From: Rhodococcus ruber NBRC 15591
GTDB lineage: Bacteria > Actinomycetota > Actinomycetes > Mycobacteriales > Mycobacteriaceae
Assembly: GCF_001894945.1 (NCBI RefSeq)
Contig: NZ_BCXE01000033.1
Span: 62,001-126,000, forward strand
Reading direction: 5' to 3'
DNA: 64,000 nt
The notes below the pieces were generated by a model. That model saw only the letters and a list, made by a program, of their open reading frames with translations. It had not been told where the DNA came from and did no database searches. Each line of letters opens with the position of its first letter. Within the stretch, counting starts at the first letter, position 1. This document shows positions 15,375 through 23,811 of the stretch, piece after piece. Both the position numbers and the translations under genes were made by a program.

Positions 15375-16679
15375 GTGCGCAGCCGAATCCTGTTCGCGGT
15401 CCTCGCGGGCTCCCTGCTCGTGGCCCTGCTGCTCGGAGTCCCGCTCGCCTACACCGCCTGGTTGTTCGTCGAGGACACCGCACGCCGCGACCTGCAGGGC
15501 CGGCTCGAGCGCATGTCCGCGGAGGTCATCGCCCAGGAAGGCGCCGACGGCCTGGTGGTCGGGGGACTCGACACCAGTTCCCTGCGGCTCGTCGTCCCCG
15601 ACGGCGGACGCCTCCTCGTCGTCTACCCGACCCCCGAGGACGCCGCGGCCCGGCTCGACATCGGTGCCGCCACGGTGCCCGACCCACTGGTCGAGTCCCT
15701 GTCGATGGGAACGTCGGGATCCCTGCGGCTCGAGGCGCCGTCCGAGGACATGCGTCTGCTGCAGCGGCAGGTTCTCGTCGGGGTGACGCTGCTCGTGCTG
15801 CTGTCCGTGGCTGTCGGTGCCGTCGTCGCCGTCGTCACCGCGCGCCGGCTGGCGGACCCCTTGCGCGACGTCGCAGCGCGGGCCCGCCGGCTGGGCGAAG
15901 GCGACTTCCGGCCCGATCCGCGCCGGCACGGCATCCCCGAACTCGACCGCGTCTCGGACGTCCTCGACGCCGCCACCGTCGAGATCGCCGGTCGCCTGCA
16001 GCGCGAGCACGCCCTCGTCGGCGACGTCTCGCACCAGCTGCGGTCCCGGCTGACCGCGGTGCGGCTGCGCCTCGACGAGCTGTCCACCCACACCGACCCG
16101 GCTGTCGTCGAGGAAGCCGAGGAAGCGATGCGCCAGGTGGACCGGCTCACCACCGCCATCGACGAACTGGTCCGCGCGTCCCGCAACAGCGGTTCCGAAC
16201 TGCGCACCGAGGTGTCCGTCGTCGGGGAGCTGACGGGGGTGATCGCGGACTGGCGAGGCCCCTACAAGGAAGCGGGGCGGGAATTGCACCTGAGCGGGGA
16301 TCCGTCGCTGCGCAGCCGGGTGACCGGGTCCCGGCTGCGCGAGGCCGTCGCGGTGCTGGTCGACAACGCGCTCATGCACGGCGACGGCACGTGCACCGTG
16401 TCCGTGCGGCGGGTCTCGACCCTCGGCGGCGGATCGACGGTGTGCGTGGAGGTCACCGACGAGGGGGACGGTGTCAGCGACGAGCTGGCGCCGCACATCT
16501 TCGACCGCGGCTTCTCCGGTACCGGCTCGACCGGTGTGGGCCTGGCCCTCGCCCGGGCTCTGACCGAGGCCGACGGTGGGCGCCTGGAACTGCAGCGCCG
16601 CCGCCCCGCCCTGTTCGCACTGTTCCTCGGCTCCACCCGTGACGAGTCCACCCACACGGGGATCCGGGAACCGCGCTGA
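15375..16679 (+). CDS. Membrane sensor histidine kinase
   Basis: 434 residues: an N-terminal membrane helix (ILFAVLAGSLLVALLLGVPLAY), an extracellular loop of about 110 residues, a second helix (VLVGVTLLVLLSVAVGAVVAVV), HAMP, then the H-box GDVSHQLRSRLTAV with H220. The H-box differs from the usual SHELRTPLT (Q for E, and RSRL for RTPL) but keeps the histidine. The ATPase domain has DNALMHGDG (N box), VTDEGDGV (G1) and GVGLALARAL (G2). It would phosphorylate the response regulator encoded immediately upstream. The GTG start at 15375 begins a good signal anchor. Signal unknown. Confidence 0.92.
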   Translation: MRSRILFAVLAGSLLVALLLGVPLAYTAWLFVEDTARRDLQGRLERMSAEVIAQEGADGLVVGGLDTSSLRLVVPDGGRLLVVYPTPEDAAARLDIGAATVPDPLVESLSMGTSGSLRLEAPSEDMRLLQRQVLVGVTLLVLLSVAVGAVVAVVTARRLADPLRDVAARARRLGEGDFRPDPRRHGIPELDRVSDVLDAATVEIAGRLQREHALVGDVSHQLRSRLTAVRLRLDELSTHTDPAVVEEAEEAMRQVDRLTTAIDELVRASRNSGSELRTEVSVVGELTGVIADWRGPYKEAGRELHLSGDPSLRSRVTGSRLREAVAVLVDNALMHGDGTCTVSVRRVSTLGGGSTVCVEVTDEGDGVSDELAPHIFDRGFSGTGSTGVGLALARALTEADGGRLELQRRRPALFALFLGSTRDESTHTGIREPR

Positions 16680-16715
16680 ACCGTGAGTGGGGGCGGGACC
16701 GGAGTCAGCCCGGGT

Positions 16716-17264
16716 TCAGGAGTGTCCCAGGCCTTCCTCGGCGAGTTCCTCGTGCCCGGGAACCTCGTCCCCGTCCGGATTCATCTCCTCCGGGAACACG
16801 AAGCGGCGGAAGCACCAGAACCGGAAGACCATCTGCAGCAGATTGCCGATGATGTACGCGCTGACGAAGTCGGCGATGTTCTCGACGGTGAGGCTGACGT
16901 CCGGTACCCGCAGGTCGAACACGTAGCTCGAGATCCACAGCGGGATGAAGCTCAGGACCACGCCGATGCCGCTGACGGCGAAGAACAGCAGCGCCTCGTG
17001 GTGCCGTTCCCGGCCGCCCCGGTTCTTGAACGACCACTCCCGGTTGAGGACGTACGAGCAGATCACGGCGATCACCCCGGCGATGACCTTGGCGGTCACC
17101 GGCTTCTCCTCGAGCACCGTGAGCTTGAGGGTGTAGAAGATGACCGAGTCGACGACGAAGGTGGTGCCGCCGACGATCGCGAACTTGATCAGCTCGTGGT
17201 GCCGCAGCAACAGCCCCCGGAGAGGCTCGGGGACTCGGTTCACGGCCGCATCGACGAAAGACAC
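16716..17264 (-). CDS. GtrA family membrane protein
   Basis: 182 residues with four hydrophobic segments and the GtrA signature: LIKFAIVGGTTFVVDSVIFYTL, KVIAGVIAVICSYVLNREWSFKNR, FFAVSGIGVVLSFIPLWISS and FVSAYIIGNLLQMVFRFWCFRRFVF. GtrA proteins are thought to flip polyprenyl-phosphate sugars; mycobacterial relatives have been connected with arabinogalactan and lipoarabinomannan assembly. The C-terminus is acidic and may be cytoplasmic. TAGACT lies 7 nt before the GTG, close to the leaderless pattern. It converges with the sensor kinase gene and is divergent from purK. Confidence 0.92.
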   Translation of the reverse strand: MSFVDAAVNRVPEPLRGLLLRHHELIKFAIVGGTTFVVDSVIFYTLKLTVLEEKPVTAKVIAGVIAVICSYVLNREWSFKNRGGRERHHEALLFFAVSGIGVVLSFIPLWISSYVFDLRVPDVSLTVENIADFVSAYIIGNLLQMVFRFWCFRRFVFPEEMNPDGDEVPGHEELAEEGLGHS

Positions 17265-17271
17265 CCGGACG

Positions 17272-17277
17272 AGTCTA
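17272..17277 (-). promoter_or_regulatory. Probable -10 TAGACT of gtrA-like gene
   Basis: TANNNT 7 nt before the GTG at 17264. Confidence 0.5.
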
Positions 17278-17399
17278 CGAAACCGTGGCTCGAAGACACG
17301 AACCCGCCGGTGGATTATCAGCTTTACCACAGGAACGCGGGGGTGTCGCGCGGGAGCGCGGCGCCACCCCCGTCGCCCGCTGTGACACCATGGTGAGCC

Positions 17400-18695
17400 G
17401 TGACCGCTACACCCCCGGACTCGGCCGCCGCGACCCCCGCCCCCGCGGCCGGCGACACCCCCTCGCACACTCCCCGCACGCTGCCCGCCGGTATGCCGGT
17501 CGTCGCGATGGTCGGCGGCGGTCAGCTCGCCCGCATGACCCACCAGGCCGCGATCGCGCTCGGCCAGACCCTGCGGGTGCTGGCCGCGAGCCCGGACGAT
17601 CCGGCCGCCCGGGTCAGCCCCGACGTGGTACTCGGCAGCCACACCGACCTCGACGCGCTGCGCAGTGCCGCGACCGGCGTCCACGCCCTCACGTTCGACC
17701 ACGAACATGTGCCCACCGAGCACCTCGAGGCGCTGCAGCGCGAAGGCGTCAGCGTGCAGCCGCCGCCGCAGGCCCTGATCTATGCGCAGGACAAGCTCGC
17801 GATGCGTCGGCGCCTCGCCGAGCTCGGCGCACCGGTGCCGCCGTTCGCCGAGCTCACCTCGGTCGAGGACCTCACCGCTTTCGGCGACGAGCACGGCTGG
17901 CCCGTCGTGATCAAGGCCGCCCGCGGCGGCTACGACGGCCGCGGTGTGTGGATCACCGGCGACGCGGACGAGGCGCAGCGGATCGTCGCGGAGCAACTCG
18001 CCGCCGGGGTGCCGCTCATCGCCGAAGAGAAGGTCTCGTGGCGGCGGGAGCTGTCCGCGATGGTCGCGCGCTCGCCGTTCGGGCAGGGCGCGAGCTGGCC
18101 CGTGGTCGAGACGGTGCAGCTGAACGGGCAATGCGCCGTCGTCATCGCGCCCGCCCCGAACCTGCGGGCCGACGTCGAAGCCGCCGCCGAACAGCTGGCA
18201 CTGCGCATCGCCGCCGAACTCGGTGTCGTCGGGGTCATGGCCGTCGAGCTGTTCGAGACCGAGACCGGCGAGTTGATCGTCAACGAACTCGCGATGCGGC
18301 CGCACAACTCCGGGCACTGGGGCATGGACGGTGCCCGCACCGGCCAGTTCGAGCAGCACCTGCGTGCGGTGCTCGACTACCCGCTCGGCGACACGTCGCC
18401 GATCGCGCCGGTGACGGTGATGGCGAACGTGCTCGGCGCCCCCGAGGCGCCCGAGATGAGCATGGACGAGCGGCTGCACCACCTGTTCGCCCGGATGCCC
18501 GACGTGCGTGTGCACCTCTACGGCAAGGGTGAGCGCAAGGACCGCAAGATCGGGCACGTCAACGTGCTCGGGGACGCGACCGGGTCGATCGACGACCCGC
18601 AGTACGTGGCGGCGGTGCGCGAACGCGCGGAGCGCGCGGCGCACTGGCTCTCGCACGGAGTGTGGACCGACGGATGGGATTCTCACGGTGACTGA
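17400..18695 (+). CDS. purK: 5-(carboxyamino)imidazole ribonucleotide synthase
   Basis: 431 residues, ATP-grasp enzyme that carboxylates AIR to N5-CAIR in purine synthesis. A Pro/Ala-rich N-terminal extension of about 30 residues precedes the core [25 protein letters not shown]-grasp motifs include [32 protein letters not shown] and [25 protein letters not shown]. The GTG start is the first in frame after the divergent gtrA promoter. The last eight bases overlap the start of purE, which converts the product, so the two steps are translationally coupled. Confidence 0.97.
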   Translation: MTATPPDSAAATPAPAAGDTPSHTPRTLPAGMPVVAMVGGGQLARMTHQAAIALGQTLRVLAASPDDPAARVSPDVVLGSHTDLDALRSAATGVHALTFDHEHVPTEHLEALQREGVSVQPPPQALIYAQDKLAMRRRLAELGAPVPPFAELTSVEDLTAFGDEHGWPVVIKAARGGYDGRGVWITGDADEAQRIVAEQLAAGVPLIAEEKVSWRRELSAMVARSPFGQGASWPVVETVQLNGQCAVVIAPAPNLRADVEAAAEQLALRIAAELGVVGVMAVELFETETGELIVNELAMRPHNSGHWGMDGARTGQFEQHLRAVLDYPLGDTSPIAPVTVMANVLGAPEAPEMSMDERLHHLFARMPDVRVHLYGKGERKDRKIGHVNVLGDATGSIDDPQYVAAVRERAERAAHWLSHGVWTDGWDSHGD

Positions 18696-19191
18696 CGGAG
18701 CACAGGTCGGCCTGATCATGGGCAGCGACTCGGACTGGCCGACGATGCAGGCTGCGGCTGAGGCGCTCGTCGAGTTCGGCATCCGCTTCGAGGTGGGGGT
18801 CGTCTCGGCCCACCGCACCCCGCAGCGCATGCTCGACTACGCCCGCGACGCCGCCGGACGTGGCATCAAGGTGATCATTGCCGGCGCCGGCGGCGCCGCG
18901 CACCTGCCGGGCATGGTCGCCTCCGCGACGCCCCTTCCGGTGATCGGCGTGCCGGTGCCGCTGAAGTACCTCGACGGCATGGACTCGCTGCTGTCGATCG
19001 TGCAGATGCCCGCCGGGGTGCCCGTTGCGACCGTCTCCATCGGCGGAGCCCGCAACGCCGGGCTGCTCGCCGCCCGCATCCTCGGCGCGGCCGACCCCTC
19101 GCTGCGGGAACGGATGGAGCAGTTCCAGGCCGGCCTCGAGCAGATGGTGCTCGAGAAGGACGATGCGTTGCGGCAGAAGCTGCTCGGCTGA
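18688..19191 (+). CDS. purE: N5-carboxyaminoimidazole ribonucleotide mutase
   Basis: 167 residues. The class I PurE signature is complete: [55 protein letters not shown] and [20 protein letters not shown]. It rearranges N5-CAIR to CAIR. The GTG at 18688 overlaps the end of purK by eight bases. A near-perfect hairpin at 19218-19251 would end the purK-purE transcript. Confidence 0.97.
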   Translation: MTDGAQVGLIMGSDSDWPTMQAAAEALVEFGIRFEVGVVSAHRTPQRMLDYARDAAGRGIKVIIAGAGGAAHLPGMVASATPLPVIGVPVPLKYLDGMDSLLSIVQMPAGVPVATVSIGGARNAGLLAARILGAADPSLRERMEQFQAGLEQMVLEKDDALRQKLLG

Positions 19192-19217
19192 CTTCGTGCA
19201 CGTACGCGCGCTTTTCG

Positions 19218-19251
19218 GTCGTCCGCGCTCGAAATCGAGCGCGCGGACGAC
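19218..19251 (+). terminator. Hairpin after purE
   Basis: Arms GTCGTCCGCGCTCGA and TCGAGCGC(GC)GGACGAC pair with a two-base bulge and an AA loop, 26 nt past the purE stop. Confidence 0.65.
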
Positions 19252-19309
19252 TGCGCGCCGCGCGGATCGTTCTGTGCGCGCGTCGCGCGGTGACCCGCAG
19301 GCCCGCGCG

Positions 19310-19648
19310 GTGACGGCCCTGGCGCTGTTGTGGGCGCGCGTGTGGGGCGGCCGCATCGACTTCGACGACGAGTTCGGTCTCTACCTCTGCACCGGAATGC
19401 GCGGCGGCTACGCCCGCTCGGGGACGACGATCGGCGGGGCGTTCCTCACCGGCCGGTCACCGTCGCGCCGGATCCTGCGGCACGAGGCGGTCCACGCCGA
19501 TCAGTGGGCGCGGCACGGCATCGGCTTCGCGATCCGATATCTCCGGGAAGAGCTGCGCCGTCCCGGTGCCCGCAACCGGTTCGAGATCGAGGCCGGCCTC
19601 GCCGACGGCGGCTACACCGGCGGGGTCAGCCGTCCAGACGGGCGGTGA
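19310..19648 (+). CDS. Small HExxH (gluzincin-like) hypothetical protein
   Basis: 112 residues, family not recognised with confidence. It contains H58-E-A-V-H62 followed by a glutamine and, about 30 residues on, FEIEAG (E92/E94), the order expected for HExxH...E zinc peptidases; the pattern resembles DUF4157-like domains. No signal peptide or membrane segment is clear, though the first ten residues are hydrophobic. The GTG at 19310 is chosen because upstream codons in this frame overlap the purE hairpin and show no conserved character. Its 3' end overlaps the convergent TIGR03089 gene by 23 bp. It may be a minimal metalloprotease domain; activity is untested. Confidence 0.65.
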   Translation: MTALALLWARVWGGRIDFDDEFGLYLCTGMRGGYARSGTTIGGAFLTGRSPSRRILRHEAVHADQWARHGIGFAIRYLREELRRPGARNRFEIEAGLADGGYTGGVSRPDGR

Positions 19649-20333
19649 TCTTCTCGCTCGCGGCCCGTCGCTCCGTGGCCGCCGGATCCGGGTTGCTCAC
19701 CTGCACCAGCGACGCGCCGGCGGCGAGGACGGCGAGCAGGCCCTCGATCAGTGCCTGCGGGGTGCTCCAGTCGCGGCTCGACAGCACCCGGTCCGCACCC
19801 GTGATGCCTGCGGCCGCGGCGGCGTCCCGGGCCGCGGCCACCACGTCGTCGGCCGTCCGTCCGTCGAGCACCGGCCCGCCGTCCCCGGCGGAGCGGAACT
19901 GGTCACCGTGCACCCGCACGTGCGTCGCATAGTCGGTGACCCCGACCGGCAGGTCCGGCACGGGCCGGCCGAACGCGTCGAGCGAGAGGACCGCGACCTC
20001 GGCGGCGTCCGCGACCTCGTCGAGACGGTCTGCGGTGACCAGCGCGAGATCCGCGTCGTCGGGTTCGAGCACCACCTCGGCGCCGGCCCACCACGCGCCG
20101 AGCAGGACCGCGGCGCTCTGCCAGTGGGCCGGGAGCAGGACGGCCACCCGCCCGCCGGGCAGCAGGCCGAACTCGTCGCGCACCATGTTCGCCGTCTTGG
20201 CGGCCCAGTTCGCGAGGGTGACCGCGGACAGCTCGATCCGGGCGCCGGATTCGTCGTCGTACCACGTGATGCGGGGGCCCGCCGGGTCGGCGGCCAGGAT
20301 CGGATCGAGCAGGGTGTCGGTCAGCGTGGTCAC
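19626..20333 (-). CDS. TIGR03089 family protein (AMP-binding-like fragment)
   Basis: 235 residues matching the actinobacterial TIGR03089 family. The N-terminal part resembles the start of acyl-adenylating enzymes (RITWYDDESGARIELSAVTLANWAAKTANMVRDE and GRVAVLLPAHWQSAAVLLGAWWAG), but the catalytic AMP-binding loop and C-terminal domain are missing, so it is not an active synthetase by sequence. The same family lies next to the LCP gene in M. tuberculosis (Rv3268, from memory), so proximity is conserved. The GTG start is 14 bp after the LCP gene stop and the two probably share a transcript. Function unknown. Confidence 0.85.
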   Translation of the reverse strand: MTTLTDTLLDPILAADPAGPRITWYDDESGARIELSAVTLANWAAKTANMVRDEFGLLPGGRVAVLLPAHWQSAAVLLGAWWAGAEVVLEPDDADLALVTADRLDEVADAAEVAVLSLDAFGRPVPDLPVGVTDYATHVRVHGDQFRSAGDGGPVLDGRTADDVVAAARDAAAAAGITGADRVLSSRDWSTPQALIEGLLAVLAAGASLVQVSNPDPAATERRAASEKITARLDG

Positions 20334-20347
20334 AGTGTCCTCGTTCG

Positions 20348-21877
20348 TCAGTTCACACAGCGGGGGCCGGTGGAGCCGGCATCGATCGGCGGGCCGGGCG
20401 GAACGGACGTCGGGGTGGCCCCGGCGCTCACGAGTTCCGAGCCGGAGGCCACGGAGGTGACGCTCGCGTCCGCGCCCGGACCCGTGTAGTCCTCGGTGAG
20501 CACCACCCGCACCGTGTCGGCGTCGAGCGCCGGGTCGGCGGCGGTCGCCAGGCCGCCGAGTGCCGCCGCGACGGCACGCGCCTGGTCGGACCGGGGGTCG
20601 GCGGCGAAGACCGTCGACTCGTCCACTGCGCGGCCGGTGTGGTTGCCCACACCACCCTCGACGAAGCCGTCACCGACGAGCGCGGCCGCCACGCGGGAGG
20701 CCAGACCGGCGACGCCGCCGGCGTTGGCGACGTCCACCGTGACCGTGCCGGCCTCGACGTCCGGTGCCGGATCCGTCGTGGCCTGCGACCCGCCGTCACC
20801 CGGATCGACGAGGTCGGCGACGAAGCTGCGCACCTCCTCCGGATCCACCTGCACCACGGATTCGCCGTAGTCGGTCATCGCGTTGAGGTCCTGGACGGGG
20901 ATCGTCGAGAACTGCACGGCGCCGCCGGCCAGGTCCTGCATCCGGGTGGCCAGATCGAGGATGTCCCAGTCGGAATCGAGGACCACCGACCGCTGCACGG
21001 CCGCGCTGAGCTGGTTCAGCTTGGACGGGTTGCTCAGCGTCTTCGCGCTGAGCACCTTCTGCACGAGCGACGCCATGAACACCTGCTGCCGCACGATCCG
21101 GTCCAGGTCCCCGCGCGGCAGGTCGTGGCGCTGCCGGACGAAACTCAGAGCGTCCGCGCCGTCGAGGGTCTGCTCGCCGGCGGGGAAGTTCGCCCCGGAC
21201 AGCGGCTCGTCGACCGCGTTGTTCAGGCAGACGTCGACGCCGCCGACGGCATCGGTGAGCAGCACGAACCCGAGCAGACCGACCTCGGCATAGTGGTCGA
21301 CGGTGACGCCGGTCAGGTCGGCGACCGACTCGACCAGCGCCTCCCGGCCTGCCTGCGTGGCCGCCTTCTCGGCGGCCGCGTCGGACTCGCCCGCCTCGAC
21401 GAGTCGCAGCCGCTCGGTCTCCTTGGTGGCGCCGAACGCGGCATTGATCTTCGACATGCCGATGTCGGGCACCTCGACGTAGGTGTCGCGGGGGATCGAG
21501 ATGGCGGTCGCCGAGGTGCCGTCGAGCGGCACCCGGATCAGGATGATCGTGTCGGTGTTGTTCGCCACCTCCTCGCCGGCCCGCAGCGCGTCGAGTTCGC
21601 GCTGGGACAGCGGATTGCCGTGGGCGTCGGTGCGGCTGTCGGTGCCCACCAGGAGGATGTCGAGGGCGCCGTCCCGGCCGTCGCCCAGGGTGAGCCCACC
21701 CACGGTGGCGAGGGAGGAACGCAGCGAATCGATACCGCGCCACGCGACGCCGGTGGCGACCAGGGTGAGCGCCGCGGCGACGGCGACGGCGATCCGCAGC
21801 GGCCGCCCGCGCAGGACCCCCGATCCTCCCCCCGCGTCGCGCGCCGGAGCTCGGCGTGTGGGCGGTTCTGGCGGCAC
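20348..21877 (-). CDS. LytR-CpsA-Psr (LCP) family cell-wall ligase
   Basis: 509 residues: a short cytoplasmic start, one membrane helix (IAVAVAAALTLVATGVAW), then the extracellular LCP domain (DILLVGTDSR, NNTDTIILIRVPLDG, SIPRDTYVEV, KINAAFG, DHYAEVGLLGFVLLTDAVGGVDVCL, ALSFVRQRHDLPRGDLDRIVRQQ) with the arginines and aspartates that bind the polyprenyl pyrophosphate. A LytR_C domain (VTVDVANAGGVAGLASRVA...) follows. Such enzymes attach arabinogalactan or other glycopolymers to peptidoglycan. The GTG start has a GAGAGGA site upstream and a -10 TAGCCT at 21914-21919. It is divergent from rmlD, whose rhamnose is in the linker that LCP enzymes ligate. Confidence 0.94.
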   Translation of the reverse strand: MPPEPPTRRAPARDAGGGSGVLRGRPLRIAVAVAAALTLVATGVAWRGIDSLRSSLATVGGLTLGDGRDGALDILLVGTDSRTDAHGNPLSQRELDALRAGEEVANNTDTIILIRVPLDGTSATAISIPRDTYVEVPDIGMSKINAAFGATKETERLRLVEAGESDAAAEKAATQAGREALVESVADLTGVTVDHYAEVGLLGFVLLTDAVGGVDVCLNNAVDEPLSGANFPAGEQTLDGADALSFVRQRHDLPRGDLDRIVRQQVFMASLVQKVLSAKTLSNPSKLNQLSAAVQRSVVLDSDWDILDLATRMQDLAGGAVQFSTIPVQDLNAMTDYGESVVQVDPEEVRSFVADLVDPGDGGSQATTDPAPDVEAGTVTVDVANAGGVAGLASRVAAALVGDGFVEGGVGNHTGRAVDESTVFAADPRSDQARAVAAALGGLATAADPALDADTVRVVLTEDYTGPGADASVTSVASGSELVSAGATPTSVPPGPPIDAGSTGPRCVN

Positions 21878-22002
21878 CTGGCGGTCCTCTCGTCGGGCGT
21901 CGGGGTCGCACCCAGGCTACTGCCGTGACGGCGGCCCTTGTGGCACCCGCCGCGGCGTGCCCGGCTCGTACCGGGTGACAGCCGCCGGGGCATGCCACAC
22001 TC

Positions 22003-22869
22003 GTGCCCGTGCAGACCGTTCTCGTCACCGGAGCCCGCGGACAACTGGGCCGTCACCTGCTCGCCCGCGGCGCCGCGGCCGGCCTCCGGATCCGGGGCGC
22101 CGGGTCGGAGGAGGCGGACATCACCGATCCCGGCGCGGTCGCCGCGCTCGTCGAGCCCGGCGCCGTCGTGCTCAACTGCGCCGCCTACACCGCGGTCGAC
22201 GCGGCCGAGACGCATCCCGAGGACGCCGCCGCGGTCAACGAGCACGGCCCGGCCAACCTGGCCGCCGCGTGCGCCGCAGCCGGCGCCCACCTGATCCACG
22301 TGTCCACCGACTACGTGTTCGCCGGCGACGGGAACCGCCCGTACCGGGTCGGCGATCCGACCGGGCCGCGCACCGTCTACGGGCGGACCAAGCTCGCCGG
22401 GGAGCGGGCGGTGCTCGACCGGCTGCCGAGCGCCCACGTGGTGCGCACCGCGTGGCTCTACACCGGTGACGGCAACGACTTCGTCGCCACCATGCTCCGG
22501 CTCGAACGCGAACGCGACACGGTGCGCGTCGTCGACGACCAGGTGGGCTGCCCCACCTACGCCGCCGATCTCGCCGACGGGATCCTCGAACTCGCCGCCC
22601 GCGCGGGTGCGGTGCCCGGCGGGGTCCTGCACGCGACGAACTCCGGGGAGGCCAGCTGGTTCGACCTCGCTCGTGCGGTGTTCGCCGAGGCGGGTGCCGA
22701 CCCGGGCCGGGTGCAGCCGTGCGGCAGCGACGAGTTCGTGCGCCCCGCGCCTCGTCCGGCGTACTCCGTCCTCGACGGCAGCGCATGGGCCGCGGCCGGG
22801 CTGACGCCGCTCCGGCCGTGGCGGCCGGCACTGCGGGCCGCGATCGGCGCACTGCGGACCCGGGCGTGA
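22003..22869 (+). CDS. rmlD: dTDP-4-dehydrorhamnose reductase
   Basis: 288 residues, short-chain dehydrogenase of the RmlD type: the NAD(P)-binding VLVTGARGQLGRHL, INCAAYTAVDAAE, VSTDYVFAG, and YGRTKLAGE with catalytic Tyr/Lys. It makes dTDP-L-rhamnose, the donor for the rhamnosyl linker of arabinogalactan. Two in-frame GTGs exist; 22003 is the longer choice, but 22009 has CACACT 7 nt upstream and may be the true leaderless start. The product is used by WbbL, whose gene follows after 36 bp. The order rmlD-wbbL-mannose-1-P guanylyltransferase is the mycobacterial one. Confidence 0.95.
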   Translation: MPVQTVLVTGARGQLGRHLLARGAAAGLRIRGAGSEEADITDPGAVAALVEPGAVVLNCAAYTAVDAAETHPEDAAAVNEHGPANLAAACAAAGAHLIHVSTDYVFAGDGNRPYRVGDPTGPRTVYGRTKLAGERAVLDRLPSAHVVRTAWLYTGDGNDFVATMLRLERERDTVRVVDDQVGCPTYAADLADGILELAARAGAVPGGVLHATNSGEASWFDLARAVFAEAGADPGRVQPCGSDEFVRPAPRPAYSVLDGSAWAAAGLTPLRPWRPALRAAIGALRTRA

Positions 22870-22893
22870 TTCGGCGCGGCCGAGGCCGGCGGC

Positions 22894-22899
22894 TAAGGT
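22894..22899 (+). promoter_or_regulatory. -10 hexamer TAAGGT for leaderless wbbL
   Basis: Exactly 6 nt before the GTG at 22906, giving wbbL its own promoter behind rmlD. Confidence 0.7.
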
Positions 22900-22905
22900 G
22901 ACGGC

Positions 22906-23811
22906 GTGAGTTCGACGCTGACCGTGGTGACGGTGACCTACTCGCCCGGTGAGCATCTGGAGCACTTCCTGACCTCGCTGACCGGCGCGACGAACCTGCC
23001 CACCCGGGTGATCCTGGCGGACAACGGGTCCACCGACGGCTCTCCGGAAGAGGCCGCGGCGCGGCACCCGAACGTGCGGCTGCTGCACACCGGCGGCAAC
23101 ATCGGCTACGGCGGTGCCGTGAACCGGGCCGTCGCGGAGGTCGACCCGGCGGAGGAGTTCGTCGTCGTCGCCAATCCCGACGTGCGCTGGGGACCCGGGT
23201 CGCTGGACCGGCTGCTCGAGGGGGCGCGTCGCTGGCCGCGGGCCGCGTCCCTGGGCCCGCTGATCCACGAGCCCGACGGCACCGTCTATCCGTCGGCGCG
23301 ATCGGTGCCCGGGCTGGTCTCCGGCGCGGGGCACGCGTTGCTCGGCACGGTGTGGCCGAAGAACCCGTGGACGCGGCGGTACCGGCAGGAGAACGAGACC
23401 GTGTCGGAACGGGCGGTGGGGTGGTTGTCCGGCTCGTGCCTGCTGGTGCGGCGGGCGGCGTTCGATGCGGTCGACGGCTTCGACTCGCGCTATTTCATGT
23501 ACATGGAGGATGTCGATCTCGGCGACCGGTTCGGCCGGGCGGGCTGGCTCAACGTGTACGTGCCCTCGGCGGAGGTCACGCACGCGAAAGGGCACGCTGC
23601 CGGCCGGCATCCGGAGCTCATGCTGCCGGCCCACCACGAGAGCGCCTACCGGTTCCAGGCGGACCGGCACCCGCATCGGTGGCAGGCGCCGCTGCGATGG
23701 ACGCTGCGGGTCGGGCTCGCCGCCCGGTCGAGGATGTCGGTGGCCGCGGCGGCGCGCGAACGGGCGCGGACGGCCGAGGCGGGTAACACCACGGAACAGG
23801 GGACACGATGA
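22906..23811 (+). CDS. wbbL: Rhamnosyltransferase WbbL (GT2 family)
   Basis: 301 residues of a GT-A fold: LTVVTVTYSPGEHLEHFLTSL, the nucleotide-binding ILADNGSTDGS, NPDVRWGPGSL in place of DxD, WLSGSCLLVRRAAFDAVDGFD and MYMEDVDLGDR. It transfers rhamnose from dTDP-rhamnose to GlcNAc-PP-decaprenol, forming the linker between peptidoglycan and arabinogalactan, and is essential in mycobacteria. A leaderless start is supported by TAAGGT. The last four bases overlap the next gene (ATGA), coupling it to the mannose-1-phosphate guanylyltransferase. Confidence 0.95.
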   Translation: MSSTLTVVTVTYSPGEHLEHFLTSLTGATNLPTRVILADNGSTDGSPEEAAARHPNVRLLHTGGNIGYGGAVNRAVAEVDPAEEFVVVANPDVRWGPGSLDRLLEGARRWPRAASLGPLIHEPDGTVYPSARSVPGLVSGAGHALLGTVWPKNPWTRRYRQENETVSERAVGWLSGSCLLVRRAAFDAVDGFDSRYFMYMEDVDLGDRFGRAGWLNVYVPSAEVTHAKGHAAGRHPELMLPAHHESAYRFQADRHPHRWQAPLRWTLRVGLAARSRMSVAAAARERARTAEAGNTTEQGTR

